Assembly: GCA_002427755.1 (NCBI GenBank)
Contig: DIYO01000001.1
Coordinates: 1,331,782-1,395,781, forward strand
Source of the DNA: Roseivirga sp. UBA6052
GTDB taxonomy: Bacteria > Bacteroidota > Bacteroidia > Cytophagales > Cyclobacteriaceae
Length of the DNA stretch: 64,000 bases
Direction of reading: 5' to 3'
The stretch's first letter is position 1. Every line of letters begins with the position of its first letter. The notes below the pieces were generated by a model. It was not told where the DNA came from. It searched no databases and was given only the letters and a program-made list of their open reading frames with translations. A program made the position numbers and the translations under genes. Shown here in pieces: positions 26,365 to 35,021 of the stretch.

Positions 26365-27330
26365 ATGGGAATGGAAAAAGTATTGGTAATAGGTGCTTGC
26401 GGTCAATTAGGGTCAGAATTGACAATAGAATTGGGAAAACTACATGGCGATGAGAATGTGGTAGCCTCAGATATTACCAAGCCTAATGCAGCCATTAGAA
26501 AATTTAAGTTCGAACAACTAGACATTATGAATGTCACGCAGTTGAATGCTGTAATCGAGAACCATCAGATCACTCAAGTTTACCACCTTGCTGCCATTTT
26601 ATCAGCCAAAGGCGAAGAAAATCCTCAATGGGCATGGAACTTGAATATGACCGGATTATTGAATGTGCTAGAAGCCGCTAAAACGTATAAACTCAATAAA
26701 ATTTATTGGCCAAGCTCAATTGCTGTATTTGGGCCTACCACTCCAAGAACCAATACACCACAAGATACCGTAATGGACCCAAATACCGTTTATGGAATTA
26801 GTAAACTGGCTGGAGAGAGATGGTGCGAATACTACTTTGAAAAATATGGAGTAGATGTAAGAAGCTTGAGATATCCGGGACTTATAGGCTATAAATCTTT
26901 ACCTGGTGGTGGAACTACTGACTATGCTGTAGACATCTATCATAAAGCATTGAACGGGGAACCATTTGAGTGTTTTCTATCAAAAGACACCTACTTACCA
27001 ATGATGTACATGAGTGACGCCATAAAAGCTACCATAGACCTTATGGAAGCACCGCAAGAGCAAATCAAAGTACGTTCCAGTTATAACGTCTCTGCTATTT
27101 CTTTTACACCGGAGCAGATTGTAAAATCTATTCAAAAAGAAATACCTGAATTTAGCGCAACATATAACCCTGATTTCAGGCAAGCCATCGCTGATTCATG
27201 GCCAGACAGCATTGATGATTCTGTTGCCAGAAATGATTGGGGCTGGCAACCAGCCTACGACCTTGACAAAATGACAAGAACCATATTGGAAGGCCTACCA
27301 GAACTTTTAGAATCTTTTCAAAAAGTATAA
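26365..27330 (+). CDS. L-threonine 3-dehydrogenase, SDR type
   Basis: NAD-dependent enzyme of about 321 residues that oxidises threonine to 2-amino-3-ketobutyrate. It belongs to the extended SDR/epimerase-like threonine dehydrogenases rather than the zinc-dependent MDR type. The NAD loop is GACGQLGSEL, followed by VYHLAAILSAKGE, and the catalytic Ser and YxxxK are in WPSSIAVFG and YGISKLAGERW. The segments RSLRYPGLIGYKSLPGGGTTDYAV and MMYMSDAIKAT are typical of this subfamily. The divergent kbl encodes the next step. ATGs at 26365 and 26371 are both possible; the TTG upstream at 26350 is not preferred. Confidence 0.92.
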   Translation: MGMEKVLVIGACGQLGSELTIELGKLHGDENVVASDITKPNAAIRKFKFEQLDIMNVTQLNAVIENHQITQVYHLAAILSAKGEENPQWAWNLNMTGLLNVLEAAKTYKLNKIYWPSSIAVFGPTTPRTNTPQDTVMDPNTVYGISKLAGERWCEYYFEKYGVDVRSLRYPGLIGYKSLPGGGTTDYAVDIYHKALNGEPFECFLSKDTYLPMMYMSDAIKATIDLMEAPQEQIKVRSSYNVSAISFTPEQIVKSIQKEIPEFSATYNPDFRQAIADSWPDSIDDSVARNDWGWQPAYDLDKMTRTILEGLPELLESFQKV

Positions 27331-27372
27331 ACCCTTTACAACTTGCCAAATACAACCTGTGTCTATTAAGGC

Positions 27373-27897
27373 ATGAGGTACATTAAACTTTTGGTTCTAT
27401 TATTGGCTATAACAGCCTGCGGTGAGGGCTTAGATCCGGACATTACTTATCCTTATCCGGAAGAAGGTGTAGAAAGGCAATTCTTTTTAAATGCTCAACT
27501 CTCTCCAGCTCAACCTTCAAGAGGTGAATACATCAATTGGAATAAAGGAGATAAAACCATCTTCAGATATGTCTATGCACATCCCGATGAACCAAACATT
27601 GCAGATGATGAATTAACGGAGGTTTTTTGGATAGAACTAGATCCTGAATTTGATGAGTTCAGTTTTAACCTAGGCACTGAAACTCAAAGTAGTCCTTTAG
27701 GAATGGAGTTCTATTACACACGGGTATGTTTTTGCAACTCACCTGCCTTCGAATTCACCAATCTGCAAGTCTCTGGTAGAAAGCTATCTGAAACAGAATG
27801 GACCGTGAATTTTAATATGACTGCAACAGCAAATGGCCAAGAGTTTTCTATGGTCGATAATGGAACCTATACGTTAGGAACTTTTGATTGGGACTAA
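27373..27897 (+). CDS. Lipoprotein, first of a paralogous pair
   Basis: A 174-residue predicted lipoprotein, lipobox LAITAC with C16. The mature part is acidic and beta-rich. It shares a pattern with the next gene: a DAQL/NAQL strand early on, an E-(F/Y)-S-x-NL motif, and a C-terminal W-(T/S)-V strand, NGQ-x-F and G-x-YT ending. No known domain recognised. It lies 42 bases after the threonine dehydrogenase gene but the functional link is unclear. Confidence 0.7.
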   Translation: MRYIKLLVLLLAITACGEGLDPDITYPYPEEGVERQFFLNAQLSPAQPSRGEYINWNKGDKTIFRYVYAHPDEPNIADDELTEVFWIELDPEFDEFSFNLGTETQSSPLGMEFYYTRVCFCNSPAFEFTNLQVSGRKLSETEWTVNFNMTATANGQEFSMVDNGTYTLGTFDWD

Positions 27898-27990
27898 CAG
27901 GGTATTAAAGGCTAAATTTGAAAAGTAATATAATACAAGGAACAAAAGCATTGAATAGTTCAAACATTAAAACAACAGACAATTACTAAA

Positions 27991-28521
27991 ATGAGAAAAC
28001 TCCTTTTAGGCATGATAACATGCCTTCTTATCTGGTCTTGTGAGACCGAACAACCAACACCTAATGAACCTGATCAAATTTTCTACACCGATGCTCAATT
28101 GGGGTTTGAGACCTTTACTTTCGACAATGGCCGAGCGTATCAGCAGACTAGAATTCAAGATGGAGAAAACTTGGTGTTTGTATTCAACGAAAATAGGCGA
28201 AATGTCAATTTGACTAATCGCGGTATTCTTACATTACAAGGTGAAAGTGATATTCCTGATAATGTAATTTTTGTTCAAGTACCTGCAGATGTAAATGAAT
28301 ATAGTTTAAACCTCATTGGCTTAGCTGAGTACGAAAGAAACGATATTCAGATTTACCGAGATGTTTTTGATGGGGTCTACATTGAAAACTTGAATTTCAC
28401 CGCCACTAAAATTAATGACGACCAATGGTCTGTATCACTATCAGCAGAATTATCGGATAATGGCCAGCCCTTTTTCACAATCTCAGACTCCGGGGTTTAT
28501 ACAAGAGCAACAATAGATTAG
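27991..28521 (+). CDS. Lipoprotein, second of a paralogous pair
   Basis: A 176-residue predicted lipoprotein, lipobox LIWSC with C17. It resembles the upstream gene in length, layout and motifs: FYTDAQLGF, EYSLNLIGL, QWSVSLSAE, NGQPFF and SGVYT. Identity looks low apart from these, so the duplication is old. Function unknown. A strong terminator follows its stop. Confidence 0.7.
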   Translation: MRKLLLGMITCLLIWSCETEQPTPNEPDQIFYTDAQLGFETFTFDNGRAYQQTRIQDGENLVFVFNENRRNVNLTNRGILTLQGESDIPDNVIFVQVPADVNEYSLNLIGLAEYERNDIQIYRDVFDGVYIENLNFTATKINDDQWSVSLSAELSDNGQPFFTISDSGVYTRATID

Positions 28522-28537
28522 ATGATAGCTTAAACAA

Positions 28538-28573
28538 AAAAAGGCACCTTTTAAGGTGCCTTTTTACTTTTTC
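28538..28573. terminator. Bidirectional terminator between the lipoprotein pair and icd
   Basis: A 13-bp perfect stem AAAAAGGCACCTT/AAGGTGCCTTTTT (28538-28550, 28553-28565) with T-runs on both strands. It ends both converging transcripts. Confidence 0.9.
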
Positions 28574-28585
28574 TATATCTAAATA

Positions 28586-30037
28586 TTACTCTCCTTGACT
28601 TAACGAATATCCTCTTTCACCATCAAAGTGGTAAAGGTGTTCCGTTTTAATAAAGTCGAAGCCTTCTGCTTGAACACTGTTCAAAAGGTCGATAACATCT
28701 GAGTTGTTTAAAATCTCACCATTAGTGTTCACAAATCTACATCTCCAGTGATCCGTCTTGAAAGTTTCAGGTAATCCCCCAGGGTATACCAATACTCCTC
28801 TATTCGAGATTAATTTCAATTTCAATCTGTCTGTAGAAGCTCTATTTAGGAGCCTATCTCCAATCACATCTGGATCTCTATTTTCTCCTCTCCAATCAAT
28901 GAACACATCAACGCCTACTAGCTCTTTCTTCTTAGGCGGTTTTTCATCAACCTTTACCTCGATTTTAACATCCTCGTTGTAGCGAACCTCCTTCAATTTA
29001 GTAGGACGCTGTCCTAATCTGTCAATCACAGCATCTGCGAACTCTTTAGTTCCTACTCTCTCTTTACTTCTTTGCGACTGGTAGATATCACCCGTATGGA
29101 TTCCATCTTCTAAGGTTCTTAACCATGCATTTTGGATCAACTCAGCCTTATCAGCCATACCCATTTGAACCAACATCATTGTTGCTCCATTTAATAAACC
29201 AGACGGGTTTGCTAAGTTTTGTCCTGCAATATCCGGAGCAGATCCGTGAATAGCTTCGAACATAGAGTGTTGCATTCCAATATTTGAAGAACCTGCCATA
29301 CCAACAGAACCGGCAACTTCAGCAGCAATATCAGAAATTACATCACCATACAAGTTAAGTGTAACCACTACATCTAAAGACTCCGGTCTTGCAGCAACTA
29401 CCGCAGATCCAATATCAATAATCCAGTGATCAGCAGCGATTTCCGGATATTCCTTAGAAATCTTGTCGAATGTCTGGTGGAATAATCCATCAGTATGCTT
29501 CATGATATTGTCCTTAGTCATACAGGTCACTTTCTTACGACCATATGCCTTAGCGTATTCAAACGCATAACGGATAATTTTCTCAGAACCAGGCTCAGAA
29601 ATTAATTTCAAAGTTTGAACAACCTCACTTGTCTGTTGGTGTTCAATACCTGCATAAAGATCTTCTTCGTTCTCTCTTACAATCACTACATCCATATGAG
29701 GGAAGTGAGACGGAACGTATGGAGGGTAAGCTCTAAAAGGTCTTACGTTACTGTAGAGGCCTAATGACTTTCTAATAGTAACATTTAAACTTTTATAACC
29801 ACCACCTTGTGGAGTGGTGATAGGCGCTTTAAGAAAATATGGGTTTCCTCTTAAAATATCCCAAGATTCAGGACTGATTCCTGATTTGTGACCGGCTTTG
29901 TAAACCTTCTCACCTATTTCGATCACATCGTATTCAACGTCAACCTCCGCTGCTTTCATAATACGCAACGTGGCATCCATTATTTCAGGACCTATTCCGT
30001 CACCATGGGCTACGGTTATTCTCTTTTTTTCGCTCAT
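28586..30037 (-). CDS. icd: Isocitrate dehydrogenase (NADP-type, Thermus-like long form)
   Basis: Oxidative decarboxylation of isocitrate to 2-oxoglutarate in the TCA cycle. The 483-residue protein has the isocitrate/isopropylmalate dehydrogenase core (about 1-335): AHGDGIGPEIM, the substrate loop SLNVTIRKSLGLYSNVRP, VVIVRENEEDLYAGIEH, NLYGDVISDIAAEV and the HGSAPDIAGQN coenzyme region. A C-terminal extension of about 140 residues, after a charged Lys/Pro linker, matches the long form known in Thermus. The start MSEKKRITVAHGDG is an ATG at 30037; the longer frame to 30109 runs through the promoter box and has no homologous sequence. Confidence 0.93.
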   Translation of the reverse strand: MSEKKRITVAHGDGIGPEIMDATLRIMKAAEVDVEYDVIEIGEKVYKAGHKSGISPESWDILRGNPYFLKAPITTPQGGGYKSLNVTIRKSLGLYSNVRPFRAYPPYVPSHFPHMDVVIVRENEEDLYAGIEHQQTSEVVQTLKLISEPGSEKIIRYAFEYAKAYGRKKVTCMTKDNIMKHTDGLFHQTFDKISKEYPEIAADHWIIDIGSAVVAARPESLDVVVTLNLYGDVISDIAAEVAGSVGMAGSSNIGMQHSMFEAIHGSAPDIAGQNLANPSGLLNGATMMLVQMGMADKAELIQNAWLRTLEDGIHTGDIYQSQRSKERVGTKEFADAVIDRLGQRPTKLKEVRYNEDVKIEVKVDEKPPKKKELVGVDVFIDWRGENRDPDVIGDRLLNRASTDRLKLKLISNRGVLVYPGGLPETFKTDHWRCRFVNTNGEILNNSDVIDLLNSVQAEGFDFIKTEHLYHFDGERGYSLSQGE

Positions 30038-30063
30038 AATCTGCTGATTGTCTGATTTTGCCG

Positions 30064-30071
30064 CAAAGGTA
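30064..30071 (-). promoter_or_regulatory. -7 box (TACCTTTG) of icd
   Basis: Exact TAnnTTTG match on the minus strand, 26 bases before the icd ATG. It also supports the downstream start choice. Confidence 0.5.
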
Positions 30072-30128
30072 ATCATGGAACGGTTTAAAAAGAACCATAG
30101 TTGCTGCATTTCTATAAACGGACGAGAC

Positions 30129-30163
30129 TTGATTTTAGAATAAAAGATGTACTCTTATCTTTG
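30129..30163 (+). promoter_or_regulatory. Promoter of the crotonase gene (TTGA and TATCTTTG)
   Basis: TATCTTTG (30156-30163) is 20 bases before the ATG; a partial -33 element TTGA (30129-30132) lies 23 bases further upstream. Confidence 0.45.
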
Positions 30164-30183
30164 AGCTCAACTCGACTAAAGAA

Positions 30184-30969
30184 ATGGGAAACTTTACTAA
30201 TGTTTTATTAGAGGTGAATGAAGGAATTGCTCAAGTCACCATTAATAGACCAGATAAACTGAACGCACTCAATATTCAAACCATTGAAGAAATCAAGTTA
30301 GCATTTGAGGAAATCAATGACAATCCTGAAGTCCATGGAGTAATTGTAACCGGAAGCGGAGAAAAAGCCTTTGTAGCAGGAGCTGACATTAGCGAAATCG
30401 CTGATCTAAACAGCATGACAGCTAGGAAGTTTGCAGAGAATGGCCAAGAAGTATTCATGGCTATTGAAAATTGCCATAAACCTGTTATAGCCTTGGTTAA
30501 TGGTTTTGCACTGGGCGGAGGATGTGAACTTGCCATGGCTTGTCATATGAGAGTAGCTACCGGAAACGCGAAATTTGGACAACCAGAAGTTAACCTAGGC
30601 CTTATTCCGGGCTATGGCGGAACACAAAGACTAACCCAACTCATTGGGAAAGCCAAGTCTTTTGAATTAAGCATGACCGGAGATATGATCGATGCCAATG
30701 CAGCGTTATCTCTTGGGCTGATCAATTATGTAGAAGAAGATATTGATTCAGCAAAAGCAAGATGTAATAAAATCTTAAATAAGATCGCTACAAAAGCACC
30801 ATTAGCTGTTGGGTTAGTTATAGATTGCGTTAATGCGGTGTTTAATGAGCAAGAAAATGGATACCAAACGGAAGCCAACGGATTTGCAGCTTGTACAAAA
30901 ACATCCGATTTTGTAGAAGGTACTAAAGCCTTCCTTGAGAAAAGAAAACCAGAGTTCAAGGGAGAATAA
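30184..30969 (+). CDS. Enoyl-CoA hydratase (crotonase)
   Basis: A 261-residue crotonase that hydrates 2-enoyl-CoA in beta-oxidation or butyryl-type metabolism. Both catalytic glutamates are present: in GGGCELAMACHMR and in FGQPEVNLGLIPGYGG. The oxyanion hole is formed by AFVAGADI and ALGGGCE. This distinguishes it from the PaaG-like protein at 3383-4162, which lacks the second Glu. The C-terminus FLEKRKPEFKG is typical. The stop codon lies in the loop of a terminator hairpin. Confidence 0.92.
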   Translation: MGNFTNVLLEVNEGIAQVTINRPDKLNALNIQTIEEIKLAFEEINDNPEVHGVIVTGSGEKAFVAGADISEIADLNSMTARKFAENGQEVFMAIENCHKPVIALVNGFALGGGCELAMACHMRVATGNAKFGQPEVNLGLIPGYGGTQRLTQLIGKAKSFELSMTGDMIDANAALSLGLINYVEEDIDSAKARCNKILNKIATKAPLAVGLVIDCVNAVFNEQENGYQTEANGFAACTKTSDFVEGTKAFLEKRKPEFKGE

Positions 30970-30983
30970 TTCTCCCTTTTTTT
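30958..30983 (+). terminator. Terminator hairpin enclosing the crotonase stop codon
   Basis: AAGGGAGAA (30958-30966) and TTCTCCCTT (30970-30978) form a perfect 9-bp stem whose loop is the TAA stop. T-run 30977-30983. The next gene's ATG begins at 30984. Confidence 0.85.
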
Positions 30984-32489
30984 ATGAGCCAAATAAAAAA
31001 GCTAGCCGGCCAAACCGCATACTACGGTATCAGCAGCATTCTTGGCAGGGTATTGAATTTTTTGCTGCTTCCTATCTGGACTGATAGACTTATAGATGCT
31101 GAGTACGGTGTGGTATCTTATATCTATGCCTCCGTAGCACTATGCCTTATTATATATACCTACGGCATGGAAACCGCTTTCTTCCGGTTTACGTCAAAGG
31201 GTGAAGGAAAAGACGTTTTTAATAGTGCAGCAACCTCTATTCTACTTACCTCAGCCCTTATATCAGGCTTTCTTTTTATTCAATCAAGTGGAGTAGCTTC
31301 GTTTTTAGGCAAAGGAGTATTACCCGAATACGTTGAATACCTAGCTGTAATACTATTTATAGATGCTGTGGTAGCCATACCCTTTGCCAAACTAAGGCTA
31401 GAAGAAAAAGCACTAAAGTTTGCAGTAATACGCACTAGTGTTATAACGGTAACGATATTATTGAACCTTCTATTCTTAGTGGTATTCCCTGATATACTTG
31501 ATGGGAAATATCTGAGTGGCCTCGAAAATGCGGTCTCAAAAATTTACGATCCAAAAGAGAACATCTCTTATATATTCATTTCGAATTTGGCAGCAAACCT
31601 TTTATACATCCCGCTTCTGTTTAGAGAACTATTTTCTATTCGATTAAATATCAATTGGCCTCTATTCAAGAAAATGCTGGTTTACGCACTCCCTATTTTC
31701 TTGATGGGTTTAGGAGGCATGTTCAATGAACAAGGCTATAGTCTCATACTAAAGAACATTCCAATAGATCCCGAAATAGCCAGTTCATCAGAAGCAGCAT
31801 TAGGAAAATTCAGCAGTGTTTTCAAGCTGAGTGTCATAATGATGTTGGGCATACAAGCTTTTAGATATGCAGCAGAGCCTTTCTTTTTCAGTCATGCTGA
31901 CAATAGGCAAGCACCTGAGCTATTTGCCAAAGTGATGCACTATTTTGTGAGTTTTAATGTGGTAATTCTGGTAGGCGTAGCCTTAAACATAGAATTGATT
32001 AGTGATATCTTTCTAAGAAGGCCGGAGTATAAGGAGGCACTCTATGTATTACCCATCCTTTTACTAGCTAAACTATTCTATGGTGTTTATGTCAATCTGA
32101 GCGTATGGTTTAAAATCAAAGACAAAACGATATATGGGGCTTACTTTGCTATAATCGGTGCAATTATCACCCTAGTTGGCAACCTGTTCCTTATTCCGCT
32201 TATCGGATATTATGGAAGTGCCATTACCTCCTTAGTCTGTTACGCAGCCATGTCTATTCTTTGCTGGCAACAGGGTAGAAAGTACTTCAAGGTTCCATAT
32301 AGCTTTGGTCCGTTGTTTGTTTATCTAATCATAGCTTTGCTTTTAGTATATGTAAGCGGACTGCTTAGCATAGAGAACCAATGGCTTAGGTATGGCTACA
32401 ATTTGTTGTTATCTGGCCTATTCTTACTCTTCATGTTTTATAAAGAAGGTAGACACATAAACTATAAAACCACTAGAGGAAATGATTAA
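30984..32489 (+). CDS. Polysaccharide/oligosaccharide flippase (Wzx/MATE-like)
   Basis: A 501-residue membrane protein with about 12-14 helices. It belongs to the multidrug/oligosaccharidyl-lipid/polysaccharide exporter superfamily. The N-terminus (LAGQTAYYGISSILGRVLNF) and ETAFFRF in the third helix region are typical of Bacteroidota Wzx-like flippases. No glycosyltransferase genes are nearby, so the lipid-linked substrate is unknown; lipid II or an O-unit are options. It starts right after a terminator, so it needs a promoter inside or just before that hairpin, or readthrough. Confidence 0.88.
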   Translation: MSQIKKLAGQTAYYGISSILGRVLNFLLLPIWTDRLIDAEYGVVSYIYASVALCLIIYTYGMETAFFRFTSKGEGKDVFNSAATSILLTSALISGFLFIQSSGVASFLGKGVLPEYVEYLAVILFIDAVVAIPFAKLRLEEKALKFAVIRTSVITVTILLNLLFLVVFPDILDGKYLSGLENAVSKIYDPKENISYIFISNLAANLLYIPLLFRELFSIRLNINWPLFKKMLVYALPIFLMGLGGMFNEQGYSLILKNIPIDPEIASSSEAALGKFSSVFKLSVIMMLGIQAFRYAAEPFFFSHADNRQAPELFAKVMHYFVSFNVVILVGVALNIELISDIFLRRPEYKEALYVLPILLLAKLFYGVYVNLSVWFKIKDKTIYGAYFAIIGAIITLVGNLFLIPLIGYYGSAITSLVCYAAMSILCWQQGRKYFKVPYSFGPLFVYLIIALLLVYVSGLLSIENQWLRYGYNLLLSGLFLLFMFYKEGRHINYKTTRGND

Positions 32490-32536
32490 GTACGCCAACC
32501 ATTCAAATAGAAAAGCGTTAATTCGTTGATAGTTCA

Positions 32537-34273
32537 TTGAATCGTTTACTTACCATATGGGCCCTATTATTCTTATTCATATCCGTTGATGGCATTAGTC
32601 AAGAAACGGAAGGAGAATTAAATGCCGAAACTCCAAAATACGTACAAGCGAACTCTGAGTTTTTACTTATTGAAGCTCAAAAGTTCTTTTTGCTAGAAGA
32701 CTATAAGAAAACGCTAGCATTTCTTGAACAAGCGCTCGAAGTGGATGGAGAAAACCATGCTGCCTTATTTAAAATGGCAGAAACCCATTTGGTTCTAGAA
32801 GACTACGAGCTTGGCCAAAAAGCCATCGATAAAGCCATTAGTTTAAGAACAGACATTAAATATTACTACGTTCTGGCTGCAGCAATAATGAAGGCCAAAA
32901 ACGACCCTTTGCAAGTAGCCAATTATTATCAGTTGATGATTGATAATACTGAGAACTACGCAGCCTATACCAAGGAGGTGGCCGATGCATTTATTGCCAT
33001 AGACAGTTATGATGAGGCTCTTGATTTGTACAACAAGGTTGAAATCCAATCAGGGCTAACGCTTGAACAAAAGATTGGGAAAGTTGAAGCGCTTGAAAAA
33101 GGCAAACAATTAAGTGAGCTGGAGATGTATCTCAGTTCTCTAATTAGCCAAGGCATTAATGATAGCAGGCTTATCTCAAAATATATTCAAGTTTTGACTG
33201 AAACCGGTCAATCAGAAAAAGCACTGGAGTTTTTCGATCAATTCTCTACCCTATCTGAAGAACAGATTTTGCTAAAGTTTGAACTCTTAAGAGCTTTGGG
33301 TAAAACGGAAGAGCAAGAATCACTCATTATATCTTCTGTAAGCAATGAAGCTTTAACCATATATGCCAAAACTCAATTACTTGGAACTTATATATTAAAT
33401 GAGAGAACTTTTGAAGAGCTATTATTTGCCGATAGTGTGCAAAATTTAATCAACGCCTCATATCCAAGCGATGCCATAGCCATTCAAGGTAGTGCACTAC
33501 TCTATTCTACTTTGGCTAAAAAAGCACCTCTTGAAGAAAGAAATGCCTTCAACAAAAAATCTATTGAAAGCTACAGGCAACTTGTAAAACTAGACCCGAA
33601 TGATTTTCAAGCATGGATTAAAGTTTTAACCTTCGAAAGAGAAGAAGGTCTCTTTGACGCTCTTTTGAACGATGCAGAAGAAGCATTAGATCTATTTCCA
33701 AATCAAGCTGTTCTATACACATATTATGCAGCGGCCTATGCAGGTCAAACTGATTATGATGAAGCGAAAAGTCTTTTGCAACAAGCATCGAGAATGGCTT
33801 TTGGTAATCAAGCTTTGCAAAGTCTTGTGTATTCGGAGCAAGCGGCAATTGCTGAGCTAGAAACAGATACCCAATCAGCAATAGAGCTTTATGAAAGAGC
33901 CATTTCTCTTCAATCGATCCATCCTTCTGCAATTCTTAATTATGCCTCATTTTTACTTGATTCAAATCCCAATAAATCGATTCAGATTATCGATCCGTTT
34001 ATTGAAAGCGGGAGCAAAAACGTAGAATTATTTAGGATAAAGGCTCAAGCTCTATTTAACTTGGCCTCCTATTCAGAAGCCAATAGATTATGGGATGAAT
34101 TATTCACTGAAAACTCCTCTAATCTATCAGGGCCAATTCTTGAATTGAAAGGAGATATTTTAGCTAAACTTAACCTTACAGAAGAAGCTGTTAATTACTG
34201 GAACATGGCAAAATCTAGTGGAAAAGCTTCTGAGAAAATTGATCAAAAAATTGCGAATAAAGCGTTTCAATAG
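32537..34273 (+). CDS. Exported tetratricopeptide-repeat protein
   Basis: A 578-residue protein with a signal peptide (LLTIWALLFLFISVDGISQ). Helical TPR units follow along most of the length, e.g. AQKFFLLEDYKKTLAFLEQA, ALFKMAETHLVLEDYELGQK and YTYYAAAYAGQTDYDEAKSL. TPR proteins of this sort act as scaffolds in the periplasm or at the outer membrane. The start is TTG; no ATG is in frame before the signal peptide core. It overlaps the DUF4292 lipoprotein gene downstream, so the two are translationally linked. Confidence 0.85.
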   Translation: MNRLLTIWALLFLFISVDGISQETEGELNAETPKYVQANSEFLLIEAQKFFLLEDYKKTLAFLEQALEVDGENHAALFKMAETHLVLEDYELGQKAIDKAISLRTDIKYYYVLAAAIMKAKNDPLQVANYYQLMIDNTENYAAYTKEVADAFIAIDSYDEALDLYNKVEIQSGLTLEQKIGKVEALEKGKQLSELEMYLSSLISQGINDSRLISKYIQVLTETGQSEKALEFFDQFSTLSEEQILLKFELLRALGKTEEQESLIISSVSNEALTIYAKTQLLGTYILNERTFEELLFADSVQNLINASYPSDAIAIQGSALLYSTLAKKAPLEERNAFNKKSIESYRQLVKLDPNDFQAWIKVLTFEREEGLFDALLNDAEEALDLFPNQAVLYTYYAAAYAGQTDYDEAKSLLQQASRMAFGNQALQSLVYSEQAAIAELETDTQSAIELYERAISLQSIHPSAILNYASFLLDSNPNKSIQIIDPFIESGSKNVELFRIKAQALFNLASYSEANRLWDELFTENSSNLSGPILELKGDILAKLNLTEEAVNYWNMAKSSGKASEKIDQKIANKAFQ

Positions 34274-35021
34274 AGTCCCTTCCCTTCTTCTGATTTTACT
34301 CATTCTAGTATCCTTAGAAAGTTGCAATAAGAGGTTTTTTGGCTTTGGCTATGATCCCGTTGCCGAACTCGCATTAGTTGAGGTAGACTTTGATTATTTA
34401 TCAACTCGCACCAAGTTCAAATACAAAAACGTAGAATCTAAGACTAAAGCTACGGCCGACATTAGAATTAGAAAAGACAGTTTGATCTGGTTTAGACTAA
34501 CCAATGGTGTTGGTATAGAAGGAGCTAGAGGCGTCATTACCAAAGACTCAATTCAACTGATAGATCGTATTAATAAAATAGCTTACATCAGAAGTTTTGA
34601 AGAACTGAGCCAAGAACTGAACTTCGAATTCAATTATGCATTATTTCAAGCCGTATTGGTAGGTGAGTTGCCAGTTGATATCACCAGAGATGACGATATC
34701 GACAAACAGAATAATGACTTTATACTCACCCAAAGAGAAGGAGATCTGACAGTAATTAACAAGATCAGTTTTAAAACAAGAAGACTGGAAAATCTCAAAG
34801 CAAGTACTTTTGAGAATGACAATACGTTAGAGTTGAAGTACAATGAATTCAAGCCTTTAAATGATAAGCCATTTGCTTATAAGGCCATGATGATATTAAC
34901 TTACTTTCAAGAAGGTAAGAAAGAAGAAGCTACCATTGATATTGAGCATAACAGAGCCAGAATTGAAATTCGCCCACTCAAGTTTCCATTTAATATCCCA
35001 GATAGGTATGAGAGGAAGTAA
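34251..35021 (+). CDS. DUF4292 lipoprotein
   Basis: About 256 residues with a lipobox VSLESC (C25 from the chosen start). The family (DUF4292) is a Bacteroidota outer-membrane lipoprotein distantly like LolA/LolB lipoprotein carriers, with KATADIRIRKDSLIWF strands. Start is uncertain: GTG at 34218, TTG at 34239 and TTG at 34251 are all in frame; the last gives a normal signal peptide and the smallest overlap (23 bases) with the TPR gene. The end overlaps the EnvC-like gene by 14 bases. LolB-like lipoprotein or lipid handling is inference. Confidence 0.8.
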   Translation: MRIKRFNRVPSLLLILLILVSLESCNKRFFGFGYDPVAELALVEVDFDYLSTRTKFKYKNVESKTKATADIRIRKDSLIWFRLTNGVGIEGARGVITKDSIQLIDRINKIAYIRSFEELSQELNFEFNYALFQAVLVGELPVDITRDDDIDKQNNDFILTQREGDLTVINKISFKTRRLENLKASTFENDNTLELKYNEFKPLNDKPFAYKAMMILTYFQEGKKEEATIDIEHNRARIEIRPLKFPFNIPDRYERK

